In this document: in pieces, positions 1-8,044 of the stretch
How the letters are laid out: each line of letters begins with the position of its first letter
Numbering within the stretch: position 1 is the first letter of the stretch
From: Streptomyces canus
GTDB lineage: Bacteria > Actinomycetota > Actinomycetes > Streptomycetales > Streptomycetaceae
DNA length: 64,000 bases
Assembly (NCBI RefSeq): GCF_030815415.1
Contig: NZ_JAUSWW010000001.1
Location: 10,416,001 to 10,480,000, forward strand
Direction: 5' to 3'
Made by a program: the position numbers and the translations under genes
Notes under the pieces: generated by a model
What the model was told of the DNA's origin: nothing
The model's database searches: none
The model's input: only the letters and a program-made list of their open reading frames with translations

Positions 1-1433
1 TGCCGCCTTTGGGCCGCTGTGGCCAGGGCCTTGAGGTCGTCGACCCGGGTGAGATGCGTATGGCCGGCGTGCCAGAAACTTGCGGGCGGGCACAGCAGCC
101 GACGGACGGCCCGGCCGTGCTGCTCCAGATAGTCGGCAAGGCGGAAGACAGGCCCAGCAGGGGTGGGCGACGGCGCCGACGGTCCTTGCGGCCGGCGGCG
201 TTCGGGGCGGGGGTTGACGCGACGCAAGGGTGCCTGTTTTCCGTGGACGAGGCGGGCGAGCTCGGCGTAGGCGGCTTCCGCCCAGTCCTCGGTGAGTTGG
301 TCGTAGTCGACATCGGTGAGGTAGTCGGCGGCTGCGTCGGTGAGAAACGGCTGGGAAAGGTGCAGCCCGAGACCCAGGCGGCGGGCATCCATCGCCGCTT
401 CGAGCAGAGCGCGGGCCGCCGCCGTGCCGTGCTCGTATCGGTGCAGAAGCTGGGGTGCGCCGGCGAGGTCCTGCGTCACGCGTCCGTCGGCCCGGGCTCG
501 GGTGAGCGCATCGGCCAACAGTCGGTCACCGCTGTCCGCTAGGTCTGCAGCGCGATCCAGGGCGGCGGCATCGAAGGAGTTGGGCACGGACACGGTGCGG
601 CCGGCGATTAACTCGCGCACTCTGCTGTGGGAGTCCGAGCCGTTCGAGGTCGGCAGAGCGGTGTACTGCCTGGCGTACTCGGGCCACAGCGTCCCCAGGA
701 TGAGTACTGGCCCCCGTGCTGGATCGGTGAGCAGGTGATGCAGGGCAGCAGCGATGCGCTCGCCCGCACTCTGGCTGTCGAGGTAGTGCTGAGCTTCGTT
801 CAACCACACCACGGTCCGCGGCTGAACCCGGCTCAAGTCCTCCAGTGCGGCCTCCGCCCGGGTCGGATCGAAGGGATGCCAGAGCCGCCATCCTGTGCCT
901 GCGAGCGGCTGAACCGCTTCCCAACATGCCCTGGTCTTTCCCGTGGAGGAGCTCCCGACCAGCACCACCATGCGGCTGTGGCCCTCTGTGGCCTCCTGCA
1001 CCGCCGCGGCCAGCACACAGTCGTGCTCACGGTGCACATAGCCGGGCAGTATCCGATCTTCGAGCGCACCCGCCTCCTGCCCGTTCGCGGTGCTCCCGGC
1101 CGGGTGCACCTCCAAGGAATGCGGTTCCCAGTCCTCGACGGGCTTGCCCAGCACCGGCCCTGCGTTCACGGCTGAGCCTGCCCCGCTGGCTGCGGTCCGC
1201 CGCAACTCCAGAAGCGCGTGTGCCGGGATCCCCAAGGCCCGTGCCAGCGCTGCCACCGTCTTGGCCGACGGCAGCCGACCATCGGGCCGAAAGGCCTCCG
1301 AGACGGTGGCGCGCCCCAGCCCCGACCGGTTGGCAAGCTGTGTCTTGGTCAAACGACTCACAGCCAGACGATCATTCAGCCTGCTGCGTAGCTCACGCCC
1401 GGCCGCAGCACACGTCGTGTGTTCTTCAGGCAC
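1..1433 (-). CDS. HTH/P-loop ATPase (3' end beyond the left edge)
   Basis: Read from a GTG at 1433 with a GGGGGA ribosome-binding site just upstream; the frame stays open to base 1, so the C-terminus is missing. Residues about 8-65 form an XRE-type helix-turn-helix (TQLANRSGLGRATVSEAF). A P-loop, GSSSTGKT, lies near residue 160 and a Walker-B-like stretch, VVWLNEAQHYL, near 207. GTLWPEYARQ follows. The protein is closely related to the broken gene at 55094-60248, whose C-terminus is a run of Sel1-like repeats, so the unseen part here is probably the same. It diverges from a TM/coiled-coil gene at 1900 that also has a partner-linked copy at the other end of the window. Function is unknown; a DNA-binding, ATP-driven sensor is an inference. 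Confidence 0.8.
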   Translation of the reverse strand, partial: MPEEHTTCAAAGRELRSRLNDRLAVSRLTKTQLANRSGLGRATVSEAFRPDGRLPSAKTVAALARALGIPAHALLELRRTAASGAGSAVNAGPVLGKPVEDWEPHSLEVHPAGSTANGQEAGALEDRILPGYVHREHDCVLAAAVQEATEGHSRMVVLVGSSSTGKTRACWEAVQPLAGTGWRLWHPFDPTRAEAALEDLSRVQPRTVVWLNEAQHYLDSQSAGERIAAALHHLLTDPARGPVLILGTLWPEYARQYTALPTSNGSDSHSRVRELIAGRTVSVPNSFDAAALDRAADLADSGDRLLADALTRARADGRVTQDLAGAPQLLHRYEHGTAAARALLEAAMDARRLGLGLHLSQPFLTDAAADYLTDVDYDQLTEDWAEAAYAELARLVHGKQAPLRRVNPRPERRRPQGPSAPSPTPAGPVFRLADYLEQHGRAVRRLLCPPASFWHAGHTHLTRVDDLKALATAAQRR

Positions 1434-1899
1434 CCATCCCCCCAGGCCGTCCTGCCTCCACCGGTGTTCATGCTCCTACCGGTGAATCGGCAACCGCCAC
1501 CCTCGGCAGACGTGCCGTGCCAACACACCACGGGCATGATGAGTTCACTTCATTCCCTGTCATCGCGCCTGCTATCTGTGCGCTGGGTAAGTGGCGGCCC
1601 AGCGCAGATTGCCGGGCCCGTTTGTGAACGCGCCCACGCGACGGCCGCGGCCGGCATCCCGGTGCGCCATCACCCCATCATGTCGCTGCCCGCCGGGGTG
1701 ATGCAGCGTCCAGCAACAAGAGTTCGCCTGCGGGCAGTTGACCGGCGACGGGTCTGCTCGCCTGTCTGCCGCAGGACGCATAGCGCATCCGCGGCGCGAA
1801 CGCGGGCGTTCCGGGCGGCGCTGGTGCTTTTGCCGCGGGCGTCCTCGGCGGCTGGCACACTGCACCGGTGGGACTGCGGGTTGGATGACAGGGGGTTCC

Positions 1900-2508
1900 G
1901 TGTCGGATGCGGTGACGACGGCGTGGATCGCCGCCGGTTCGGCGGTGGCCGGTGCACTCGCGGGTGGTTCGGTCACAGGATGGTTCACGCTGGCGGCCGC
2001 CCGGAAACAGGCGCAGAGCACGGTCGACGCGGCGGCCCGGCAGGCGGATGCGGCCTGGGCGGCCGGCCAGCGTCAGGCGGATGCGGCCTGGGAGGCGGGA
2101 CGCCGGCAGGCGGATGCCGCTTGGGAGGCCGGACGGTTGCAGGCCGATGCCCAACTCGACGTGGCCCGACAGACGCTGACCGCCCAGCACCTCGCCGCGC
2201 AGCGTGAGGTGCGCCGGACCGCCTACGCTGCCTTCCTCGCCGCCACCGACGTCGGCCATCAGCGTCGCCTCGAGTGGCAGCGGGCCTTCGGCACCTCCGA
2301 GGCGGCTGGCTGCCGCGACCGCTACCGTGCAGCCGTGAGCGCCGTCACCGAGGCACTTACCCTCGTCCAGCTCGAAGGGCCCGATCCGGTCAGCTCCGCT
2401 GCCGAGGCCTTGGAACGCTCCCTGGACGTGAACGCCTCCCCGGGCCAGTACCAGACCGCGCACACCGACTTCCTCGACGCCGCGGGTGCCGCCCTCGCCG
2501 CAGCCTGA
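1900..2508 (+). CDS. TM-anchored coiled-coil protein, left copy
   Basis: GTG start chosen because AGGGGG precedes it and because the paralogue at 60370-60945 begins at the same residue (MSDAV). About 202 aa: one hydrophobic Ala/Gly-rich helix at residues 8-32, then tandem 11-residue units of the form RQADAAWEAGR (four here, three in the paralogue, which accounts for the 11-residue length difference). A helical domain follows (AAQREVRRTAYAAFLAA). The likely topology is an N-terminal membrane anchor with a cytoplasmic coiled coil. I do not recognise a named family. Both copies sit next to an HTH/P-loop ATPase gene, which suggests that the two proteins work together. An upstream in-frame extension to 1738 is open but has no ribosome-binding site. 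Confidence 0.82.
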   Translation: MSDAVTTAWIAAGSAVAGALAGGSVTGWFTLAAARKQAQSTVDAAARQADAAWAAGQRQADAAWEAGRRQADAAWEAGRLQADAQLDVARQTLTAQHLAAQREVRRTAYAAFLAATDVGHQRRLEWQRAFGTSEAAGCRDRYRAAVSAVTEALTLVQLEGPDPVSSAAEALERSLDVNASPGQYQTAHTDFLDAAGAALAAA

Positions 2509-3230
2509 CCACCGTCCCGGCGCCGGTCTGGCGCACGTTCTGCCCGTTCACTGCGCGCAAGGTCAGCTGCAGGAGCCCGCTTTCTGCGTCTGCAGGCCTG
2601 CCCGGTGCTGCTCGACTTGTCGGACCTGTCACCGGGCGCCCCCGGAGACAGGTGTGTTGCGTACGGCGTGCTGTGATCCATGGGCGGTCCGGCCAGAGCG
2701 AGCCTGTATCGCTCGCGCTCGGCCATGTGTGGCTACAGCGGCTTCTTCCGGCTCCACCGAGGCGCCTCCAAGCGGCCCCAGTTTGTGAAGCTCGGCCTGG
2801 GACGGCCTGAATCGGCTCCATCAGTGACCAGCGCGGGGGCCAAGTGGACGAGTTTCAGGCCGCCTTCACGAGCATTGATCTTCACAGATCGGGGCCGCTT
2901 GGAGACGCCTCGGTGGTCCCAAATAGCATCGCCGTGACCAAAGCAACGAGCCAGCGCCGTGCGCTGCGGCCATACCTGCACAGGCAGCGCGGCCTGCCCC
3001 GAGAGCTGTGACCCAGGGCTGGTCCGTGAACGCGCTCGCTGGGGCTTCACCGACTGGACCGTCCCCGCCGGCGGCAGCCTTCCCGAACACCCGCACCGGT
3101 CGGCGTCTTCACTCCGGCCGCCACCCATGCGCAGCGCCTTGCGATGCTCTGGCTCGCCCGGCCCCCTGTGATACGCGTCGCGCTCACTGTGAGGCTCCGC
3201 CTGTCGACTCACGGCCGCCGGCCGGAACCG
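2509..3230. other. Intergenic stretch without a convincing gene
   Basis: About 720 bases between the coiled-coil gene and the end of the STAND gene. Open frames here have no ribosome-binding site or recognisable protein. The only clear structure is the inverted repeat at 2754-2916. Confidence 0.6.
2754..2916. repeat. 163-bp inverted repeat (37-bp arms)
   Basis: Bases 2754-2790 and the reverse complement of 2880-2916 agree at 33 of 37 positions by eye (core CGAGGCG-CTCCAAGCGGCCCC), separated by an 89-base loop. It is non-coding. It could be a MITE-like or recombination-related element; no flanking target duplication is obvious. A second copy was not found in this window. Confidence 0.7.
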
Positions 3231-6095
3231 CTACATGGACCGCGCCCGCTCCAGGTTCGCCCGCACCACCGCGATCGCCGGATGCTCCGGGCTCAACGCT
3301 CGCTCGCAGTCCGCGAGGGTGCGTTCGTACAGGGGGATGGCCCGGCCCAGATGCCCCGCCTCCTGATACGCGCCTGCGAGGTTGTTGCGCGAGAGCAGCG
3401 TGCTGGGGTGGTCGCCGCCCAGCACGCGCTCGTAGTCCTCCACGTTGCGCTCGTGCAGGGAGATGGCCCGGCCCAGATCCCCCGCCTCCTGATACGCGCC
3501 TGCGAGGTTGTTGCGCGAGAGCAGCGTGTTGGGGTGGTCGCCGCCCAGCACCCGCTCCGTCAGGGTGCGTTCGTACAGGGGGATGGCCCGGCCCGGATCC
3601 CCCGCCTCCCGGTACGCGTACGCGAGGTTGCTTTGTGAGGTCAGGGTGTCGGGGTGGTCGCCGCCCAGCACGCGCTTGTAATCCTCCACGTTGCGCTCGT
3701 ACAGGCGGATGGCCCGGCCCAGATCCCCCGCCTCCTGATACGCGCCCGCGAGGTTGTTGCGCGAGGCTAGCGCGTCGGGATGGTCGCCGCCCAGCACCCG
3801 CTCCCGCTCCGTCAGGGTGCGCTCGTACAGGCGGATGGCCCGGCCCAGATCCCCCGCTGCCCGGTACGCGCCTGCGAGATTGTTGCGCGAGAGCAGCGTG
3901 CTGGGGTGGTCGCCGCCCAGCACGCGCTCGTAATCCTCCAGGGTGCGCTCGTATAGGGCGATGGCTCGGCCCAGATCCCCCGCCTCCTGATACGAGTGCG
4001 CGAGGTTGTTGCGTGAGGTCAGGGTGTCGGGGTGGTCGCCGCCCAGCACGCGCTCGTATTCCTCCAGGGCGCGCTCGTGCATGGGGATGGCTCGGCCCAG
4101 ATCACCCGCCTCCTTGTACGCGCTCGCGAGGTTGTTGCGTGAGGTCAGGGTGTGGGGGTGGTCAGCGCCCAGCACCCGCTCGCAATCCGTTAATGTGCGC
4201 TCGTACAGGCGGATGGCCAGGCCCAGATCCCCCGCTGCCCGGTACGCGTACGCGAGGTTGTTGCGCGAGGCCAGCGCGTCGGGGTGGTCGCCGCCCAGCA
4301 CGCGCTCCCGCTCCGTCAGGGTTCCCTCGTACAGGGGGATGGCTCGGCCCAGATCCCCCGCCTCCTGATACGCGTACGCGAGGTTGTTGCGCGAGGTCAG
4401 CGTCTGTGGGTCGTCTTCGCCCAGCACCCGCTCCCGCTCCGTCAGGGTGTGTTCGTGCAGGGGGATGGCCCGGCTCAGATCCCCCGCCTCCTGATACGCG
4501 TGCGCGAGGTTGTTGCGTGAGGTCAGGGTGTGACGGTGGTCGCCGCCCAACACCCGCTCCCGGGTGGCGAGGGTGCGCTCGAACAGGGGGATGGCGCGGC
4601 CCAGGTCCCCCGCCGCCTGGTACGCGTGCGCGAGGTTGTTGCGCGAGGTCAGGGTGTGGGGGTGGTCGCCGCCCAGCACCCGGTCCCGGGTGGCGAGGGC
4701 GCGTTGGAAGGCGTGGATGGCGGGGGTGAGGGAGCCTTGTCCGCTTTGGTAGGCGGCGGCGCGGTCGAGGGCGTGGGCGGTGTGGGTGGTGTCATGGTCT
4801 GGGGTGTGGTGGCGGGTGAGGGCGTCGGTGTGCGGGAGCAGGGCTCTGCACCGGGGCCAGGTCTCGGGCTGATGGACGTCGGTGGAGAAGGCTTCCGCGA
4901 GGAGCGCGGCGGCCTGGTCGCGGGCGTGGTCGACGGCTTCGGGGGTGCGGTGGGTGTCGCCCGCGTCGGGGGTGCGGGCGAGGGCCTGGAGCAGGCGGTG
5001 GATGGTCAGGGTGCCGTCGTGGTTGTCGGTGATCATGCTGTAGGCGGCGAGCCGGCCGATCGCGGTGGCGAGTTGGGGGGGTTCGGCCAGGCCCTGGAGC
5101 AGGTCGCGTGGGATGTTGTCGGGGGCGTACCAGGCCAGGATCCGCAGGAGGCTGCCGGCGAGGGGGGTGTCGGCGAGGCGGTTGAGGGTGAGGTGCCAGA
5201 TCCGGGCGATGGTGCGTTCGGAGTCGCCGCCCGCGGTGCCTGCGGCGAACATCGTGGCGGGCCATTGGGCCAGCATGTCCAGGTATTCGCGGGGGCTTGT
5301 GCCGGTTTCGGCGCAGTAGGCGGCGGCCTGTTCCACCGCCAGGGCCAGGTAGCCGAGTTCCGCGCACACGGCGTCGGCGCCGTCGGTGTTACGGGGGCCG
5401 TGGTGCGAGAAGATGCGGGTGAACAAGTCGACAGCTTCGGCCGGGTCGAACACGCCGAGGCGGATGGCGGTGGCATCGCGGTGCCATCCGGTCGCGCGGC
5501 GGGTGGTGACCAGGACCCGGCCGCCCGGCAGGCGGTCCAAGAGCGGGCGGATGTGCACGGGGTCCTCGACGTTGTCCAGTACGAGCAGCCATCCGGCATG
5601 GCCGGCGAGCCATGCCACGGCGCGTTCGCCCTGTAGTTCGGCGGGCAGCCCGGTCAGTCCGGGCTGAAGGGCCCGCGCCAGCGCGGCCATCCCCGCGTCG
5701 ACGGCGGCCGGGGTGTCAGCGGTGACCCACCAGCGCACCTTCTCGGGCCGTCTCGCCGCCCAGCGTGCGGCGAGCGCCGACTTGCCGACCCCGCCCAGCC
5801 CGTGCACCGCATGCACGACGACCTCGCCCGGTCGGGCGAACGCCGTCTCCAGCGTGGCAAGTTCGTCGATGCGGCCGACGAACAGATCGGTCCCGATGTT
5901 CGACACCCCGCCAGCCGCAGCATCGTCCGGGATCGGCGCATACGCCTCGGGAGGGAGCACGAATGCCTGCCCCGCCTCGATGACTTGCGTCGACGAGGCA
6001 GTCACGTCACCGCCGGCGACGATCGCGCCAGAGCTCCCGTGCAGTCCGGCGGGTGGCGCCGGCTGCCCCACCGCCTCCCCGGACGTTCCGGTCAC
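3231..6095 (-). CDS. STAND (NB-ARC-type) NTPase with about 12 TPR repeats
   Basis: 954 aa. The GTG start overlaps the stop of the upstream gene by four bases (GTGA). Residues 20-38 carry a short motif, GAIVAGGDVTASST, also found twice in the upstream protein. An NB-ARC-like module follows: DLFVGR near 71, Walker A GLGGVGKS at 99-106, Walker B LLVLDN at 170-175, and a sensor-like VLVTTRR near 195. A helical region leads to about twelve 42-residue TPRs (RNNLAxAYxEAGDLGRAI...VLGGDHP) from about residue 470 to the end, the kinesin-light-chain type common in bacterial NLR-like proteins. Proteins of this architecture act as signal-sensing switches, often in antiviral or programmed-death roles. The repeats are nearly identical to each other. 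The ligand is unknown. Confidence 0.9.
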   Translation of the reverse strand: MTGTSGEAVGQPAPPAGLHGSSGAIVAGGDVTASSTQVIEAGQAFVLPPEAYAPIPDDAAAGGVSNIGTDLFVGRIDELATLETAFARPGEVVVHAVHGLGGVGKSALAARWAARRPEKVRWWVTADTPAAVDAGMAALARALQPGLTGLPAELQGERAVAWLAGHAGWLLVLDNVEDPVHIRPLLDRLPGGRVLVTTRRATGWHRDATAIRLGVFDPAEAVDLFTRIFSHHGPRNTDGADAVCAELGYLALAVEQAAAYCAETGTSPREYLDMLAQWPATMFAAGTAGGDSERTIARIWHLTLNRLADTPLAGSLLRILAWYAPDNIPRDLLQGLAEPPQLATAIGRLAAYSMITDNHDGTLTIHRLLQALARTPDAGDTHRTPEAVDHARDQAAALLAEAFSTDVHQPETWPRCRALLPHTDALTRHHTPDHDTTHTAHALDRAAAYQSGQGSLTPAIHAFQRALATRDRVLGGDHPHTLTSRNNLAHAYQAAGDLGRAIPLFERTLATRERVLGGDHRHTLTSRNNLAHAYQEAGDLSRAIPLHEHTLTERERVLGEDDPQTLTSRNNLAYAYQEAGDLGRAIPLYEGTLTERERVLGGDHPDALASRNNLAYAYRAAGDLGLAIRLYERTLTDCERVLGADHPHTLTSRNNLASAYKEAGDLGRAIPMHERALEEYERVLGGDHPDTLTSRNNLAHSYQEAGDLGRAIALYERTLEDYERVLGGDHPSTLLSRNNLAGAYRAAGDLGRAIRLYERTLTERERVLGGDHPDALASRNNLAGAYQEAGDLGRAIRLYERNVEDYKRVLGGDHPDTLTSQSNLAYAYREAGDPGRAIPLYERTLTERVLGGDHPNTLLSRNNLAGAYQEAGDLGRAISLHERNVEDYERVLGGDHPSTLLSRNNLAGAYQEAGHLGRAIPLYERTLADCERALSPEHPAIAVVRANLERARSM
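3290..4760 (-). repeat. Tandem 126-bp TPR-coding repeats
   Basis: Inside the STAND gene the same 126-base unit recurs about eleven to twelve times, most copies differing at only a few bases; one unit near 3560 lacks two codons. Variation concentrates at a few codons (after RNNLA, and in the T/E-rich linker), as expected of a binding surface that diversifies while the scaffold is homogenised. Not a CRISPR: there are no spacers and the frame is continuous. Confidence 0.85.
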
Positions 6096-6508
6096 GGGCG
6101 GTACTCGGTGTGCGAGTCGTCGACGTCCTCGCCCGCGACGATCGCGCCGTCGCTACCCGTCAGCCCCGGCGTGCCACCAGGCGGCGGCGCCGCGGGAACG
6201 GCAGGTGCCGGTCCGGTGTACCGGGTCGAGGAGCCGGTCACGTTCCCGCGCGCCACGATCGCCCCGCGCTCCCCGGTTACCGGCTCCGCCGGACTGGGCG
6301 GCGGTACAGGGACAGGGTTGGGGGCCGGCGGGCGCAGCTGCCACAGCGACACTCCCAGCGCGGCGACCCCGGCCACCGACCCGGCGACGCCCCAGGCCTG
6401 ACCGGATCCTTCCGGGTGAGCGGCCGTCACCCATACCAACAACCCCACCGCCGCACCTGCTCCCAACAGAGCAAGCCCCCACCAACACACCCGCCGCCAG
6501 CCCGTCAT
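6092..6508 (-). CDS. Two-TM protein sharing a motif with the STAND NTPase
   Basis: 138 aa. Two hydrophobic helices at residues 7-29 and 38-58 are followed by a Pro-rich linker (60-75), a motif GAIVARGNVTGSSTRY at 82-98, a second Pro/Ala linker, and GAIVAGEDVDDSHTEY at 121-136 next to the C-terminus. The same motif is near the N-terminus of the downstream STAND protein, whose start overlaps this stop by four bases, so the two are translationally coupled. A short motif shared between an NLR-like protein and an adjacent small protein resembles bacterial amyloid-signalling (BASS-type) pairs, in which the neighbour is the effector; a membrane-acting effector is my inference. No known domain is recognised. 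Confidence 0.82.
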   Translation of the reverse strand: MTGWRRVCWWGLALLGAGAAVGLLVWVTAAHPEGSGQAWGVAGSVAGVAALGVSLWQLRPPAPNPVPVPPPSPAEPVTGERGAIVARGNVTGSSTRYTGPAPAVPAAPPPGGTPGLTGSDGAIVAGEDVDDSHTEYRP

Positions 6509-6738
6509 GCCCCATGGTCACCCCGAAGACATGATCAAGTCTGCCCATTCGTACGATGGCCAGCACCGGCCGTGGGTGGCGCCGCAGCGCACGGACGTCG
6601 ATCACCCCACCCGTATGGGCGACAGGGCGCTGCCGTCACTTCTCGTGACCATTCCCCGACAGGCGAACGTTCGGCTGCTGCTCGACAAACGCTGTCGCTG
6701 ATAGTGAACGAAGCCATGGGGGCGGCGCATGGGGTGTG

Positions 6739-7209
6739 TTATGCGCCGCGCAGTACTTTGACGACCTCGACGGGTTCCCTTTTGCTGCTTCCTGGCTTGC
6801 GCATGCTGAGGCGGAACCATACGGGTTCGCCTTCTACGAGGGTGTCGATGGTGTCGTCGAGGGCTGTGCGGTGGATGAAGACGTCCGAGCCGCCGGCGAC
6901 GGCGATGAAGCCGTATCCCTTGTCTTCGTTGAACCATTTGACGGTGCCTTTGATCCATCCTTCGCCTTCGGGGCGAGGGGTGTCCTGGGGCGGTGGTGAG
7001 TAGGCGGTTCGCGGTGTGACGTGCTGCGTCGGCGGTGGCTGAAGGGGGAGTGCTTCGGCGGCCGGGCTTGTCTGGCCGGTGATGGCGTGCAGGCCGACGG
7101 AGAGGTCCATGCCGTTCTTCACCGCGGACAGCGTTGATTGGTCGACAGCTTTCAGCCAGGAGTCCAGCTCTGGGTCGTCGTCGGGGAACACGTCGTGGTA
7201 CTCGCTCAT
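6739..7209 (-). CDS. Cold-shock-domain protein with N-terminal extension
   Basis: 156 aa from ATG 7209, with GGAGG upstream. The last 70 residues are a cold-shock domain: GTVKWFNEDKGYGFI (RNP1) and VFIH (RNP2), the fold that binds single-stranded RNA or DNA. The first 85 residues are an acidic and Pro-rich extension (MSEYHDVFPDDDPELDSW) not found in the usual 67-residue Csp proteins. The start overlaps the stop of the ECF sigma gene (ATGA), so the two are made together. A regulatory partner of the sigma factor or a post-transcriptional regulator is an inference. Confidence 0.88.
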   Translation of the reverse strand: MSEYHDVFPDDDPELDSWLKAVDQSTLSAVKNGMDLSVGLHAITGQTSPAAEALPLQPPPTQHVTPRTAYSPPPQDTPRPEGEGWIKGTVKWFNEDKGYGFIAVAGGSDVFIHRTALDDTIDTLVEGEPVWFRLSMRKPGSSKREPVEVVKVLRGA

Positions 7210-7745
7210 CGGACACCTCCTTGCTGGCTTCGGTGGGCCTTGAGCGCGGCCCGGGCTCGGCACAGGCTCTGCCGTACTGCGTCTTCCGCGATGCTGAGTA
7301 CCTCGGCGATCTCCGGGACCGTGTACCAGTCGTAGTACCAGGCCATGACCTGCCGTTGTCGAGGCGGCAGTTCGGCGAGGGCGGCATACACGTCGCGCTC
7401 TTGATCGCTGAGCTCGATGTTCGTGGGCAGATGAAACTCGGCACGGGGTGAGGGCAGTTCGCCAGGGAGGTCTTCGCGGAGCTTCGCCCTGAAGTAGATC
7501 CGAGTGGCCACGGTGCGCAGCCACCGCGCCGGATACCGGATCCTGTCCCAATTCTCATATGCCTGAGCGAATGCCTCGTGGGCAGCGTCCGCGGCTTCCT
7601 GCGGACTGGCGCCGTGTTTCATCACGAATCGGGCCAGCAGCGGCATCTCCGCCCGGTAGACATCGGCAAAGGCCTGCGGCTCGAGCACGGTTCCCAGGCG
7701 TGCCGAGGCCGACCTGGCGGACAGAGGGGAGATGTCATCCACCAT
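7206..7745 (-). CDS. ECF-type RNA polymerase sigma factor
   Basis: 179 aa. Sigma region 2 spans about residues 25-90 (FADVYRAEMPLLARFV; DAAHEAFAQAYENWDRIRYPARWLRTVA) and region 4 about 115-165 (ALAELPPRQRQVMAWYYDWYTVPEIAEVLSIAEDAVRQSLCRARAALK), with the helix-turn-helix for the -35 element. Length and domain content match short ECF sigma factors. It overlaps the cold-shock gene downstream by 4 bases and the small membrane-protein gene upstream by 11. No classical zinc-binding anti-sigma gene is next to it; the small upstream protein is the only candidate partner. Confidence 0.9.
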   Translation of the reverse strand: MVDDISPLSARSASARLGTVLEPQAFADVYRAEMPLLARFVMKHGASPQEAADAAHEAFAQAYENWDRIRYPARWLRTVATRIYFRAKLREDLPGELPSPRAEFHLPTNIELSDQERDVYAALAELPPRQRQVMAWYYDWYTVPEIAEVLSIAEDAVRQSLCRARAALKAHRSQQGGVR

Positions 7746-7980
7746 GTGGCCCCTGCGCTCGTCGGGTGATCTGCTTGCCGACTTCGATCACCACCTCGTC
7801 TCCGGCGGCAGAGCGCATCCGGACCCGGCTGCCTGTAGGCAGGGCTCGAACCATGCGTGCCCCGGCGCGGTGCTGAGAGACGGCAGCGTCCGCGTCCCGC
7901 CGGGTACGCACCCACACCATCAGGCAGCGGGCTGCGTAAGCGACCACACACATGCCCGCGGTCACCAACGAGGCTTCCAT
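7735..7980 (-). CDS. Small membrane-anchored basic protein
   Basis: 81 aa from ATG 7980 with a strong GGAGGAG site. A single N-terminal helix at residues 5-24 (LVTAGMCVVAYAARCLMVWV) leads into a basic tail, TRRDADAAVSQHRAGARMV, and GDEVVIEVGKQITRRAQ. It overlaps the ECF sigma gene by 11 bases and is first in the three-gene unit. An IS5-family element sits only 64 bases upstream of its start, so the native promoter may have been displaced. No family is recognised. Confidence 0.7.
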   Translation of the reverse strand: MEASLVTAGMCVVAYAARCLMVWVRTRRDADAAVSQHRAGARMVRALPTGSRVRMRSAAGDEVVIEVGKQITRRAQGPHGG

Positions 7981-8044
7981 CGGCTCTCCTCCTCTGCCCG
8001 TCCAGTGAAGCGCACCCCGCCAACCGCGGCCGGGTTATTGCTTA

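Noticed and set aside
3008..4729. A 573-codon plus-strand open frame rich in Gly/Pro/Arg with a repeating pattern
   Set aside because: It is the antisense of the TPR-coding repeats of the STAND gene; no ribosome-binding site and implausible composition.
3290..4760. Regularly spaced direct repeats resembling a CRISPR array
   Set aside because: The unit is 126 bp, contiguous, in frame and encodes TPRs; there are no spacers or cas genes.
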